The notes under the pieces: model-generated
Database searches by the model: none
What the model was told of the DNA's origin: nothing
Seen by the model: only the letters and a program-made list of their open reading frames with translations
Shown here: one piece after another, positions 1 to 8,714 of the stretch
Numbering within the stretch: position 1 is the first letter of the stretch
Layout of the letters: each line of letters starts with the position of its first letter
Assembly (NCBI GenBank): GCA_963759545.1
Contig: CAVXAB010000026.1
Span: forward strand, 62,001 to 126,000
Direction of reading: 5' to 3'
DNA from: Trebonia sp963759545
GTDB lineage: Bacteria > Actinomycetota > Actinomycetes > Streptosporangiales > Streptosporangiaceae
Length of the DNA: 64,000 nucleotides
Translations under genes and position numbers: made by a program

Positions 1-894
1 GAAGAAACCAGCGGCGCGCCCGGCGCGGCGGTTCGCGTCACCTTCGCCGACGGCGGCACGGCCGACGGTGACCTGCTCATCGCCGCCGACGGCCGAGGCT
101 CGGCCATCCGCGACCAGCTCTGGGGCGGCGACCCCGGACGGCCCACCGGCTGGGCGAGCTGGCAGGGCGTCAGCCCGGTGCCGATCGACATCACCGGGTC
201 ACGCAGCAGCGTGCTGTTCGTCGGGAAACCGGGAAGCTGCGGCCTGATGCCCGCCGGGGACGGGCTGCTCCAGTGGTGGTTCGACCTCAGGTGGACGCCG
301 GGCGCCCCGCCGCCGGTCAAGCCCGTCACCATGCTCCGCGAGCGGTTCGGCGACTGGGCGCCGCCGGTACGCGCGGTCCTCGCGGCCGTGACCGACGACG
401 AGACCGGCTTCTTCCCGCACCGCAGGCACCGCGTGCCGCGCACCTGGGGGAGCGGCCTGGTCACGGTCATCGGCGACGCGGCGCACTCCATGCCGCCGAC
501 CCGTGCCCAGGGCGCCAACCAGGCACTAGAGGACGCCTGGGCCCTAGCGGCCGCGCTCAGGAGCGACGCCGCCAATGCCGCCAATGCCGCCGCCAACGCC
601 AAGGCAGGCGACCAGGCGGATACCGACGCGACGCTGCGCGCCTTCGAGCGGTCCAGGTCCCGCAAGGCATCCGTGGTCTCAAGGCAGGCAGGCACCGAGG
701 ACTACAACCGGTACGGCCCCGTCATGTCCCGCCTCATCCCCGCCTCGCTGGCCAGCCGCTACTACACCCGCTGGCTCCGCCAGATCAGCACCTACCTCGA
801 CACCGCGACTCATCCGGGCCGGTTACGGCCGCCACCGGAAAGGTCGCTTATCCGCGCAGCTCGTGCTCGAGCAGCGCGCCGCAGCTTGACTTGA
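1..894 (+). CDS. FAD-dependent monooxygenase (5' end outside window)
   Basis: The frame is open from base 1, so the N-terminal Rossmann motif lies upstream. Visible family motifs are DLLIAADGRGSAIR near the start (the DG motif that contacts FAD and NADPH) and GDAAHSMPPTRAQGANQ about two thirds along (the GD motif that closes the FAD site). These place it with class A flavoprotein aromatic hydroxylases. An Ala/Asn-rich low-complexity stretch follows the GD motif at about 571-610. The 3' end overlaps the convergent TetR gene by 47 bp. The substrate cannot be read from the sequence. Confidence 0.85.
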   Translation, partial: EETSGAPGAAVRVTFADGGTADGDLLIAADGRGSAIRDQLWGGDPGRPTGWASWQGVSPVPIDITGSRSSVLFVGKPGSCGLMPAGDGLLQWWFDLRWTPGAPPPVKPVTMLRERFGDWAPPVRAVLAAVTDDETGFFPHRRHRVPRTWGSGLVTVIGDAAHSMPPTRAQGANQALEDAWALAAALRSDAANAANAAANAKAGDQADTDATLRAFERSRSRKASVVSRQAGTEDYNRYGPVMSRLIPASLASRYYTRWLRQISTYLDTATHPGRLRPPPERSLIRAARARAARRSLT

Positions 895-1441
895 TCACCG
901 CGGCAGCGGCCTGCCTGTCGACACCGCCGACATCCACCAGCCAGACGAAGCTCTCGATGCCGGCCATCGCGGCGATCGCCAGGGTCAGCCGTTCGAAACG
1001 CGGCTCAGGCAGTGACCCGCGGAGCGGGTCAAGCGCGTCGGCCACCCATATCTGTCGTCGGCCCTGCCGGAGCGCGACCTCGTGCAGCGGCACCTGCGGG
1101 TCGAGTGAGAGCCGGAGCATGGCCCGCATCTCGGCCTCGTTCGCCAGGATCGACTGAGTCATCTTCTCGGCGAACAGCGCGACGCGCGCACGAACGTCGG
1201 CCGGCGGGTGGTCGCCAAGCAGCGAGCCGCCCTCAAGGTGCGGAAACGTCGCAGCGAGGAGCTCTCGCTGGCTGGAGAAGTAGCGATAGGCCGTGGTCCG
1301 CGACACGCGGGCAGCATCCGCCGCCTGCTCCACGGAGGGCGTTACCCCGCCCTGCAGCAGCTGGCGCGTCGCGGCGACCAGTGCGTCACGTGTTCGCGCC
1401 TTCTGCAGTACCCGGCCCGCCTCTTGACGTGGTACTTCCAT
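848..1441 (-). CDS. TetR family transcriptional regulator
   Basis: A 197-residue protein with a TetR-type N-terminal helix-turn-helix (ARTRDALVAATRQLLQGG, then VEQAADAARVSRTTAYRYF) and a variable ligand-binding C-terminal half. I chose the ATG at 1441 (MEVPRQEAG) over a longer frame starting at 1528, because the extra 29 residues are not TetR-like and would run into the divergent gene. It is transcribed away from the carboxymuconolactone-decarboxylase-family gene at 1528, the usual arrangement for a repressor controlling its neighbour. The 3' end overlaps the end of the FAD monooxygenase. Confidence 0.85.
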   Translation of the reverse strand: MEVPRQEAGRVLQKARTRDALVAATRQLLQGGVTPSVEQAADAARVSRTTAYRYFSSQRELLAATFPHLEGGSLLGDHPPADVRARVALFAEKMTQSILANEAEMRAMLRLSLDPQVPLHEVALRQGRRQIWVADALDPLRGSLPEPRFERLTLAIAAMAGIESFVWLVDVGGVDRQAAAAVIKSSCGALLEHELRG

Positions 1442-1527
1442 CCCGTTACGGTACCAGAGTCCCACGAAATGACGCTGGGTTTCGCCGCCCGGTCGCATTC
1501 CGTGTCGTTGAGGTGAAGGAGTAAGCA
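1442..1527. promoter_or_regulatory. Divergent promoter region between TetR and CMD-family genes
   Basis: An 86-bp gap separates two divergent starts. It contains the short inverted element CCGttaCGG next to GGTACC at about 1443-1456, a possible repressor site. Just before the 1528 start lies a clear ribosome site, GAAGGAG, followed by TAAGCA and ATG. Promoter hexamers were not assigned. Confidence 0.35.
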
Positions 1528-2175
1528 ATGGGCCCGCAGCGGATCAGCTATGTGCCGGTCGAGCAGATGGACAACGAGATGCGCGCCGAGATGGAACGCT
1601 GCCAGCGTGAGGGGACGCCGCGGCCGGAGAGTTCAGCCGTCCGCGCCCACGTGCCTGCCGCCTTCTGGTTCTTCGCGAATTCATGGCGTGACCTTTTCCG
1701 TAACGGGGTCTGTGACCATGCGATCAAGGAGCTTTGCCGCCTGTACGTGTCTCGCTCGGTGCAGTGCGAGTACTGCGGCAATCAGCGCTCGGTGAAGGCG
1801 GTCGAAGGCGGCGCCCTGATCGAGGATCACGTCAAGGACCTGCTCGATTTCGAGAATTCGCCGCTCTACGACGATCGGCAGAAAGCGGCGCTGGCGTACG
1901 CCGAGGCGATTGCCTGGCACCTCGACACCGACGACGCCTTCTGGGAGCGCCTGCGGTCGCACTTCAGCGAGCCTGAGCTGGTGGAACTGGGCTGCATGAT
2001 CGGGCTGACGCTCGGCCAGCAGAGCTGGCTTCGCCTGCTGAACATCGAGCACCATGAGGTGCTCGCCGGCACGACGGCGTCAATGGCGCCCGGTTTCGAA
2101 AGCGCCGAAGCCCTGAAGACGGCAAAAGCCGCGGCCGACTACTGGGCATCGCGACCGCGCGCCGACATTCAGTAA
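1528..2175 (+). CDS. Carboxymuconolactone decarboxylase/AhpD-like family protein
   Basis: A 215-residue protein of the CMD/AhpD alpha-helical fold. The segment SVQCEYCGNQRS at about residues 72-83 carries the CxxC pair of the peroxidatic AhpD-like branch, and the following helices (DFENSPLYDDRQKAALAYAE) fit the family. Members are peroxidases or decarboxylases; the CxxC favours a redox role. The start is supported by GAAGGAG seven bases upstream. It diverges from the TetR gene, its likely regulator. Confidence 0.8.
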   Translation: MGPQRISYVPVEQMDNEMRAEMERCQREGTPRPESSAVRAHVPAAFWFFANSWRDLFRNGVCDHAIKELCRLYVSRSVQCEYCGNQRSVKAVEGGALIEDHVKDLLDFENSPLYDDRQKAALAYAEAIAWHLDTDDAFWERLRSHFSEPELVELGCMIGLTLGQQSWLRLLNIEHHEVLAGTTASMAPGFESAEALKTAKAAADYWASRPRADIQ

Positions 2176-2241
2176 TCCCGGCCGATAAGCCGAGGGCGAC
2201 GATCGCCAGCGCGCGGTGCGGGCATCCGGTTCAATGACACC

Positions 2242-3198
2242 ATGAGCGGCGGGACGGGCAGCGCGCGGGACCAGGCGGCGCTGCTGCCGCTCACGCCGGG
2301 CGTCTACCGCTTCAGGGACGCCACAGGAAGAGTTCTCTACCTGGGCCGTGCCACCAGCCTGCGCAGCAGGGTCGCCTCCTACTGGGGCGACCTCGGCGAC
2401 CGGGCCCACCTGAGCCGGATGATGGCCGGCGCCGCCCGCGTGGAGGCGGTCGCCTGCGACTCCGTCCACGAGGCCGCCTGGCTAGAGCGGAACCTCCTCC
2501 AGGCACGCAAGCCCCCGTGGAACCGAGCCCCGAGCGGCGGTCAGGAAGCCGAGGTCTGGATCCGCCTCAGCGACGACGCGAGCACGCCAGGCGTGGCGGT
2601 CGTGCACGAACGAAACCAGCGAAACGCGGGAGACAGGCATTTCGGCCCGTACCTGGGCGGCCGCCAGGTGCGCCTGGCGGTTTCCGGCTTGTGCCGCGTG
2701 CTCCCGCTGAACTACGCGAGCAAAGAGCTGGCCGGCACCCGGCAGGACATGGCCCGCGTCCGCGGCGTCGAAGCGGCCGACCGCGCCACGCTGGCCGACA
2801 CGGTGGGCAAAGTCCTCAGCCGCGACCCAAAGGCGGTAACTAGCCTGCGGCAAAGCCTCGTCGGGCGCCGCGACGCCGCCGCGGGAATCCTCGCCTTCGA
2901 ACTGGCGGCCAGGCTGCAGCAGGAGATCGAGGCCCTGGACTGGGTGACCGCCGAGCAGAAGGTCACCGGGCAGGACCAGGCCGACTACGACGTATACGGC
3001 TGGTCGCGGGGTGTCCTCATTAGCTTCGCCATCAGAACGGGTCGCCTGACCGGCTGGACCCAGCGCGCCTGCGGCCAGGCGCCGGCCCGCCGCCACCTGG
3101 AGCGGACGCCGCCTGACTGGGCGCCGTTCGCCCAGCGCAACGCCGAGCTGGCCGCCCGCCTCACCGCTAAATTTAGGGGAACTCAAGGATTTCCTTGA
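2242..3198 (+). CDS. UvrC-like GIY-YIG domain protein, possibly 3'-truncated
   Basis: A 318-residue protein. Residues 17-95 match the UvrC/Cho GIY-YIG nuclease module (TPGVYRFRDATGRVLYLGRA, then LRSRVASYW and the EAAWLERNLLQARKPPWNR helix). Residues about 140-230 resemble the UvrC middle region, with a UVR-like AAGILAFELAARLQQEIEAL. The RNase H-like and helix-hairpin-helix domains of full UvrC (about 600 residues) are missing. GIY-YIG proteins cut DNA in excision repair. The last eight residues (FRGTQGFP) fall where base composition drops sharply, so the natural C-terminus may have been replaced when the 3.2-5.1 kb island was acquired. Confidence 0.75.
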   Translation: MSGGTGSARDQAALLPLTPGVYRFRDATGRVLYLGRATSLRSRVASYWGDLGDRAHLSRMMAGAARVEAVACDSVHEAAWLERNLLQARKPPWNRAPSGGQEAEVWIRLSDDASTPGVAVVHERNQRNAGDRHFGPYLGGRQVRLAVSGLCRVLPLNYASKELAGTRQDMARVRGVEAADRATLADTVGKVLSRDPKAVTSLRQSLVGRRDAAAGILAFELAARLQQEIEALDWVTAEQKVTGQDQADYDVYGWSRGVLISFAIRTGRLTGWTQRACGQAPARRHLERTPPDWAPFAQRNAELAARLTAKFRGTQGFP

Positions 3199-3282
3199 TT
3201 ACTGGCAGCAACTTGCAGGCAAGCTTGCTGTAGAGATCAACTATATTGCACGTGTCATCCCGCATTGCCCGTGCCATCTTTC

Positions 3283-3735
3283 TCATGGCCATGGGTCAGT
3301 TATCTGATCGCCCCTCTTATCAATTTGAATCATCCAGTCCCGATAGTAGACTACTTGAGTCATAAAGGTGTCAAAATTTAGCTTTATGAGAATCCAATGC
3401 GTTTTTATACCTTGCCAAGCGTCTGGCGCAGCTCTTAGGAGCTGGGCGTCACCCTCGAACAGGTACTCGGTAAGACCGTCTTGCAAAGACTTCATGGATT
3501 TCTTGATGGCACTGATCTCGGTCAAATCGATTGACTCATCGCGATCGCTTGACAGGTAGCCCTGCCACAACTCAATAATATCTTTTGCTTCGCTTGCCCA
3601 GGCCCGAATAAGCGGCAGACCCTGCAGTGGTTCGCCGCTGTCTGGGCTTCCTGATAGATCTTGGCCCGACCGTCCGGCGGCAAAGTCTTCTACTTTCTGC
3701 TGCTCAGCCGTATCGGTCCCGTATTTATTCATCAT
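3283..3735 (-). CDS. Hypothetical protein, island gene
   Basis: A 150-residue acidic, mainly helical protein that I do not recognise. Two adjacent Met codons (3735, 3732) could start it. A short Ser/Gly/Asp-rich N-terminus is followed by a region rich in Trp and Tyr (IIELWQGYLSSDRDESIDL, YYRDWMIQIDKRGD). No signal peptide or membrane segment is visible. It starts four bases after the stop of the 144-residue gene upstream, implying one transcript. Codon usage is A/T-rich compared with the chromosome. Confidence 0.55.
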   Translation of the reverse strand: MMNKYGTDTAEQQKVEDFAAGRSGQDLSGSPDSGEPLQGLPLIRAWASEAKDIIELWQGYLSSDRDESIDLTEISAIKKSMKSLQDGLTEYLFEGDAQLLRAAPDAWQGIKTHWILIKLNFDTFMTQVVYYRDWMIQIDKRGDQITDPWP

Positions 3736-3739
3736 TTAT

Positions 3740-4174
3740 TCATCGTCTTGTGACGTGAACCGGCGACCGCCTTGTCTCTAGTGTCGCGGCAACCGCGTCC
3801 AAGGCATGCGCAAGCTGGTAAGCAGTTGCGCTGGCCGAAGATGCTCGATCGCTACACGGTGCCAGAAGGTCATCCAAGTGCTCGGCTAGGCCAAGCGCGA
3901 TGGTCGCGCTGTCAATCAAATACCGCTCGCCGAGCATCGTCGTCAGCGTATTTATTAGCCTAACGCGGCGGAGATCGAAGGCGACGGCCAGCCTCTTCAC
4001 TCCGTCAGGATCGGTCTCAGCGCGTCCTGCCCGCTTTCTCAGGTAAGCGGCAAACGCGAGAAGGAATACCCGGTCGCTCTTCCAGTGATCGCGGGAGCAG
4101 AGCGCCTTGTGATTTCGGTAGTATTCGAGATCGACGACAGTGGCCAGTCGGCCCCGCCGAGTTGTGGAACTCAT
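3740..4174 (-). CDS. Hypothetical protein, island gene
   Basis: A 144-residue protein, basic and predicted helical, with no recognised domain. The ATG at 4174 overlaps the stop of a small upstream frame (ATGA at 4171-4174), typical of translational coupling. Notable segments are VVDLEYYRNHKALCSRDHW near the N-terminus and a His/Leu/Ala-rich C-terminal helix. It is the second to last gene of the island operon. No function can be proposed. Confidence 0.55.
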   Translation of the reverse strand: MSSTTRRGRLATVVDLEYYRNHKALCSRDHWKSDRVFLLAFAAYLRKRAGRAETDPDGVKRLAVAFDLRRVRLINTLTTMLGERYLIDSATIALGLAEHLDDLLAPCSDRASSASATAYQLAHALDAVAATLETRRSPVHVTRR

Positions 4175-4320
4175 GATGATGGTGCTTCTTTCAGCAGTTG
4201 GAGAGTCAATTGAGGGTTCCCGGTGGCCGCTTGAAAGTCTTTCACTAGGGCTCGTCTGCGACTTTCATCATCGATTAGTAGCCAGTGAGCTCGTATTCCC
4301 TGGGCCAATCGCTGGAACAA
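4171..4320 (-). CDS. Small hypothetical ORF (49 aa) or C-terminal piece of the upstream gene
   Basis: Reading leftward from a TTG at 4320, the frame encodes a 49-residue helical peptide (for example AHWLLIDDESRRRALVKDFQ) and stops at 4171, overlapping the next gene's ATG. The coding-like composition continues upstream of the TTG as WNLKNDF, in the frame shifted +1 from the 118-residue ORF that ends at 4328. It may therefore be the real C-terminus of that gene behind a frameshift. The start codon is uncertain. Confidence 0.4.
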   Translation of the reverse strand: MFQRLAQGIRAHWLLIDDESRRRALVKDFQAATGNPQLTLQLLKEAPSS

Positions 4321-4327
4321 CAGAAAG

Positions 4328-4684
4328 TCATTCTTCAGGTTCCATAATTAGCTTCATCGGATGGGTATATTTAAAGGCTTCTCTGTCCCAGTTGACCTTC
4401 GGGATGTATGCTTCCTGGCGACCTCGCAGTTCGTGCAGCGCGCTGAGGTAACGGTATAGAATGTAGCCACGTTCGACGGGGTTATCCCTGAGATGAGCCT
4501 CGTACGGTGCCCAGTTTTTCAGGCACAGCACATCGAACCTCACTTGGCCTACGTCGCTGAAGTCAATGTCTTCCACAATCGCCGCGGTCAAGATGCTTGT
4601 CACGTCCCGCAACAATTGATCCTTGTTGGCGGATTGTCTGGCAAGCGTATTCAAGGTTGTCGAGCGCTGAGATGATCCGAGCAC
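4328..4684 (-). CDS. Hypothetical protein, island gene (118 aa)
   Basis: GTG-started frame of 118 residues, without a recognised family. It is soluble and mixed, with LLRDVTSILTAAIVEDIDF and RGYILYRYLSALHELRGRQE helices. Its first 34 bp overlap the end of the membrane-protein frame (4651), and its stop lies just upstream of the 4171-4320 frame. The possible frame joins on both sides suggest it could be the middle of one longer gene rather than a separate protein. Confidence 0.5.
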   Translation of the reverse strand: MLGSSQRSTTLNTLARQSANKDQLLRDVTSILTAAIVEDIDFSDVGQVRFDVLCLKNWAPYEAHLRDNPVERGYILYRYLSALHELRGRQEAYIPKVNWDREAFKYTHPMKLIMEPEE

Positions 4685-5074
4685 TCCTTATTCGCTTCGT
4701 CTTTGTCGTGCTCGATGAGGTGATTCAAACTGTTCGTAATTTCCATTTGTGTCCTCAGTTGAAGATCACGTCGCTGATCTCGGAGGTAGACGAACACTCC
4801 CCATCCGGCAGCGGCCAGAGCTGCAAGGGCCGATCCGGCCGGCAAATATCCTTGCAGTCGCCCTTCCCAGCTTGTTTCTTGCCTGAGCTGCTCGATCTGA
4901 AGCTGCTGTTCTATGGGCGGCGCCGGCGGCGGCGAAGATTCCGCACTGTCTTTCGAAACTCAGAGCGATTGGGGTGGCGGGCGAGGGCGCTGAAGGTGCC
5001 ACCGCAATCGCCGCCGCGAGAAGTCCGCCCCCCAAGAGAATCCATCGATACCAGGTCGACATCGCAAGGCTCAT
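4651..5074 (-). pseudogene. Membrane-anchored coiled-coil protein, split between two frames
   Basis: From the start codon at 5074 the first frame gives an N-terminal hydrophobic helix (YRWILLGGGLLAAAIAVAP). At about 4950-4965 protein-like sequence moves to the +1 frame. That frame reads a proline-rich linker, a coiled coil (IEQQLQIEQLRQETSWEGR), a second hydrophobic helix (GSALAALAAAGWGVFVYL) and an amphipathic helix (LRTQMEITNSLNHLIEHDKD), ending at 4651. The second frame has no good start codon until a TTG at 4845, after the coil. I read this as one gene of about 140 residues with a single frame break, either a mutation, a sequencing error or programmed shifting. Confidence 0.45.
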
Positions 5075-5100
5075 GATTGGATGCTAGACCGGGGTGATTA

Positions 5101-5375
5101 ATCTGGATAGGCGAGCTTGTTCATCTCCAAACGGCCCCGCGCGGAGTCCTTTTAGGAATGTTTGATCTGGCAGTGAGCCACGAGTTGTAGCTGCAGGGCC
5201 CGGCTGCGATCCTCAGACCAGGCAGTGAGCGCGGGGCGGAGGAATGCCGCAGTCGTTCGGAATCTCGAATGTGATCTTGATCTTTGTCGGCTCAAGGTAC
5301 TTGCCGGGAGGCGAGCGCCGGACGCTAAGGTGATCCGGGTACAGGCCCGCCCCCGGCTTTACCGTGGAGACACAG
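5101..5375. other. Intergenic region right of the island
   Basis: No convincing gene was seen on either strand. GGCAGTGAGC occurs twice (about 5168 and 5221) as a short direct repeat. The region ends with a ribosome site, GGAG, six bases before the ATG at 5376. Confidence 0.4.
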
Positions 5376-6399
5376 ATGATCATTGACTGTCACGGTCACT
5401 ACACGACGGCACCGGCCGCCCTCCAGGAGTTTCGCGACGCCCAGCTCGCCCGGCTGAAGGACCCGGCGCTGCCGGTCCCCGCCGAGCCGCGGATCAGCGA
5501 CGATGAGATCCGCGAGACGATCGAGGGCAACCAGCTGCGGATCACGCGGGAGCGCGGCCACGACCTGACGATCTTCTCGCCCCGCGCGTCCGGCATGGCC
5601 CACCACGTGGCAGACCCGGCGACGGCGGTCGAGTGGGCGCGGGTCTGCAACGACCTGATCTACCGCGTGACCACGCTGTTCCCGGCCAACTTCGCTGGCG
5701 TCGCCCAGCTACCGCAGGTGGCGGGCGAGCCGCTCGACGCGTGCATCAGCGAGCTTGACCGGGCCGTCACCCAGCTCGGCTTCGTCGGCTGCAACCTCAA
5801 CCCGGACCCGGCCGGCGGATTCTGGAGCTCACCGCCGCTGACCGACCCGTACTGGTTCCCGCTCTACGAGAAGATGACCGAGCTCGACGTCCCGGCCATG
5901 ATCCACGTCTCCACGTCGTGCAACCCGGCGGCGCACACCCTCGGCGCGCACTACCTGAACGCGGACACGACGGCGTTCATGCAGCTCGTGCAGGGACGGC
6001 TGTTCGAGCGCTTCCCGGCGCTGCGCTTCGTCATCCCGCACGGCGGCGGCGCGGTGCCCTACCACTGGGGCCGCTTCAAGGGCATCGCCACCAGGGAGAA
6101 GTACCCGCCGATCGAACAGAACGTGATGACTAACGTGTCCTTCGACACCTGCGTCTACCACCAGCCGGGCATCGACCTGCTGACCAGCGTCATCAGCCCG
6201 GACAACATCCTGTTCGCGTCGGAGATGCTCGGCGCGGTGCGCGGCAACAACCCCGACGGCGACTTCCCCTGGGACGACACGAAGCGCTACGTCGAGGCGG
6301 CGAAGCTGTCCGGACGACGACCGCGCCAAGATCTTCGAGTCGAACGCCCGCCGCGTCTACCCCCGCCTGGACGCCAGGCTCAAGGCACAGGGACGGTAG
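5376..6399 (+). CDS. LigJ-like amidohydrolase (4-oxalomesaconate hydratase family), frameshifted
   Basis: The N-terminus MIIDCHGHYTT and the motifs LPQVAGEP, GCNLNPDPAGGFW, YWFPLYEKM and HGGGAVPYHWGRF match LigJ, the hydratase of gallate/protocatechuate 4,5-cleavage pathways in the amidohydrolase-2 superfamily. His pairs in HGH and HGGG and the later Glu (FASEMLG) are metal/catalytic candidates. ATG 5376 is chosen because GGAG lies six bases before it; GTG 5364 is less likely. At about 6318 (TCCGGAC) an extra base moves the C-terminus out of frame. The intact ending DDDRAKIFESNARRVYP reads in the next frame to the TAG at 6397-6399. Uncorrected, the frame runs to 6464. Confidence 0.8.
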
Positions 6400-6417
6400 C
6401 GGTCTCGAAGATCAAAA

Positions 6418-6433
6418 TCGTTCTCCCGAACGA
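6418..6433. terminator. Short hairpin between convergent genes
   Basis: TCGTTC and GAACGA form a six-base-pair stem with a TCCC tetraloop, between the LigJ-like gene and the convergent DUF6624 gene. The core TTCTCCCGAACG recurs in the hairpin at 42771-42807, and TCTCCCGAACGG in that at 18621-18692. Confidence 0.45.
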
Positions 6434-6453
6434 CAGCGGCCGACTCGCCCGGC

Positions 6454-7062
6454 TCACCGCTTGAGCCGCACCGTCATCGCAAGCGCGCACTCGGGGCAGG
6501 TCACCGTGACCGGCTCGTCGCCCTCCGGCGGCTCGAAGGGTGCCCACGCACTGCAGCCCGGGCACTTCAGCCGTGACGTCGGCACCCGATGGTCGCCGAA
6601 CCGCCCCAGGTACTCCGCGAGCGGCTCGAGGTCCGCCGTCGCCCGGCGCGCGTCGACGCCGTCCGGATCGCCGAGGTTCCGCGGGGACCACGCGTCGCCC
6701 CGGCGCGTCACCTGGGTCCCGTACACCTGGGGCTTGCCCTCGGCGAGCAGCACCCGGTCGGTCAGGTAGGCGAGCTCGCGCATCCTCGACTCGCCCGCCT
6801 CGACCGCGGCGGTCAGCAGGTCGAGGCACTGCCGCTGGAACGCGGGATCGGCGTCCGCGTGCTGGGCGAGCAGCCAGGCCGCGTGCGCCCCGTCGGTGCC
6901 GACCAGGGACGCCCCCGGCCAGCCGTGCGCGGCGATCACGCCCTTAAGCCAGGGCAGGTTCTCGCCGTCCGCCTCCCGCATCGCGTCCGGGTCAAGCGCC
7001 TTCCGCGCGACCTGGTCCTTCTCCACCCTGCGCAGCAACTCCGCGCGCAGCCCGTCATCCAT
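6454..7062 (-). CDS. DUF6624-type protein with C-terminal zinc ribbon
   Basis: A 202-residue protein. The body (LRAELLRRVEKDQVARKALD, HGWPGASLVGTDGAHAAWLL, AYLTDRVLLAEGKPQVYGTQ) resembles the DUF6624 family of unknown role. A C-terminal pair of CxxC knuckles (CPGCSAW and CPECAL, about residues 168-192) suggests a zinc ribbon, which I infer to be an added module. It is convergent with the LigJ-like gene. The start at the ATG 7062 fits the family N-terminus. Confidence 0.65.
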   Translation of the reverse strand: MDDGLRAELLRRVEKDQVARKALDPDAMREADGENLPWLKGVIAAHGWPGASLVGTDGAHAAWLLAQHADADPAFQRQCLDLLTAAVEAGESRMRELAYLTDRVLLAEGKPQVYGTQVTRRGDAWSPRNLGDPDGVDARRATADLEPLAEYLGRFGDHRVPTSRLKCPGCSAWAPFEPPEGDEPVTVTCPECALAMTVRLKR

Positions 7063-7205
7063 GTTCCAACGCTAATCCCGCGCCGCTTCCCGCTCCCAGC
7101 CCCCCAGCGCGGCGTCCGGGACGACTTAGGGCCATTTCCTGTTGGACAAAAGCCGCAAAGTGGTACCGCTACTCGTCGGTACTGGCCCTAAGTCGGCCAT
7201 ACGCC

Positions 7206-8694
7206 CTACGAGGGAACGGTGGCCTTGGCCCTGGCGAACTGAAGTTCCTGGTCGTTGACCGGCTGGCGGCGCAGCAGCTTGACGTCGGCGCTGTAGGTGG
7301 GGGAGATCCGCCACGGGGCGCGGCTGCCCTGGCGGGGGAGCCGGTCGAGCGCGCGCTGGATGTACCCGGAGGCGAAGGTGGTGAATGGTGACGTTGGCAT
7401 GCCCGCGTCGGCGACGGGCGTCACGGAGCCGTAGCCGTGGGCGTCCATGTAGTGCAGCAGACGCGTGAAGTACTCGCCCACCAGGCCAACCCGCAACGTC
7501 CACGACGCGTTTGTGTAGCCGAACACGAAGATGAAGTTCGGCACGCCGGACAGCATTATCCCCTTGTAGGCGATCCGGTCGCCCACCTGCACCGGATCGC
7601 CGTCGACGGTCAGCGTGATCCCGCCGAGCGCGTGCACGTTCAGGCCGGTGGCCGTGACGATGATGTCGGCCGGCAGCTCCCGCCCGTCTTTGAGCAGCAC
7701 GCCGTCCTCGGTGAACGTCTCGATGTGCCCGGTGACCACCGACGCCGTGCCGTCGCGAATGACCCGGAACAGGTCACCGTCGGGCACGATGCACATCCGC
7801 TGGTCCCACGGGTCGTACGGCGGGCGGAAGTGCTCGTCGACCGGATAGCCCTCCGGCAGCATCTTGGCGTTGAGGTACCTGATCAGCCTTGCGCGCCGCC
7901 TTCGGGTATTTCTGGCAGAACCGCCAGATGGCGACCTGGCGGGAGGCGTTCATCCGCCGCGTGATCGCGAAACCGCGTTCGTCGCCGAGCAGCGCGGTCA
8001 GCCGCGCGTTCAGCTTGTCCCGCGTCGGGACCGGCAGCACGTAGCTCGGCGTGCGCTGCAGCATCGTGACGTGCGCGGCGGCGGGCGCCATCGCGGGGAC
8101 AAGCGTGACCGCGGTCGCCCCTGACCCGATGATCACGACCCGCTTGCCCGCATAGTCAAGGTCCGCGGGCCACCGCTGCGGGTGCACGACCGGCCCGCCG
8201 AACCGCTCGCGCCCCGCGAAGTCCGGGGCGTACCCGTCGTCGTAGCGGTAGTAGCCCGACGCGGACAGCAGCCACCGGCAGGTGACCGTGCCTGGCTCGC
8301 CCGTCTCCGTGTTCTCCACGTGCACGGTCCAACGCGCGTCGGAAGACGACCAGGAGGCGCCGAGCACCTTGGTGCGGTAGCGGATCTTCCGGTCGATGCC
8401 GTACTCGGCCGCGGTTTCCCGCAGGTAGGCGAGGATGCTATCGCCGTCCGCGATCGCCACCTCCGAGCGCCACGGCCGGAACTCGTACCCGAACGTGTGC
8501 AGGTCGGAGTCGGACCGCACCCCAGGGAACCGGAACAGGTCCCAGGTCCCGCCGGACGCGCCGCGCGCCTCAAGGATGGCATAGCTGCGTCCGGGATGGT
8601 CCCGCTGCAGGTAGTAGGCGGTGCCGATGCCGGAGACGCCCGCCCCGACGATAAGCACGTCAACCGAGTCCCGCTGGTCAGCGGACGCGTCCAT
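7206..8694 (-). CDS. Flavin-containing (Baeyer-Villiger type) monooxygenase, frameshifted
   Basis: The start at 8694 (MDASADQRDSVDVLIVGAG) gives a Rossmann GxGxxG for FAD (GAGVSGIG), the GTWDLFRFPGVRSDSDLHTF motif of class B monooxygenases and a second GSGATAVTL for NADPH. At about 7887 one extra base (AAG G CTG ATC) shifts the frame. The continuation LIRYLNAKMLPEGYPVDEHF then reads to 7206 and includes IIVTATGLNVHALGG. Together they make a protein of about 495 residues, normal for the family. It starts 20 bp after the PobA-like gene, so the two are probably one operon. Such enzymes oxidise ketones to esters; the substrate is unknown. Confidence 0.85.
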
Positions 8695-8714
8695 GCGCGA
8701 CACCCCTCCAAGGG

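Larger units (their letters stand above)
3166..5100. other. Low-G+C genomic island of small leftward genes
   Basis: Base composition changes abruptly near 3166 and recovers after about 5100. For example, 3301-3360 has 25 G+C in 60, against roughly 70 percent in flanking genes. All likely genes point left and are tightly packed or overlapping. No integrase, transposase, tRNA or convincing attachment repeat was found. Foreign origin is inferred from composition only. Confidence 0.6.

Noticed and set aside
3166..5230. Attachment-site direct repeats around the island
   Set aside because: Only short shared words (such as CTGGCAG and GGCAGTGAGC) were seen; no repeat long enough to claim att sites.
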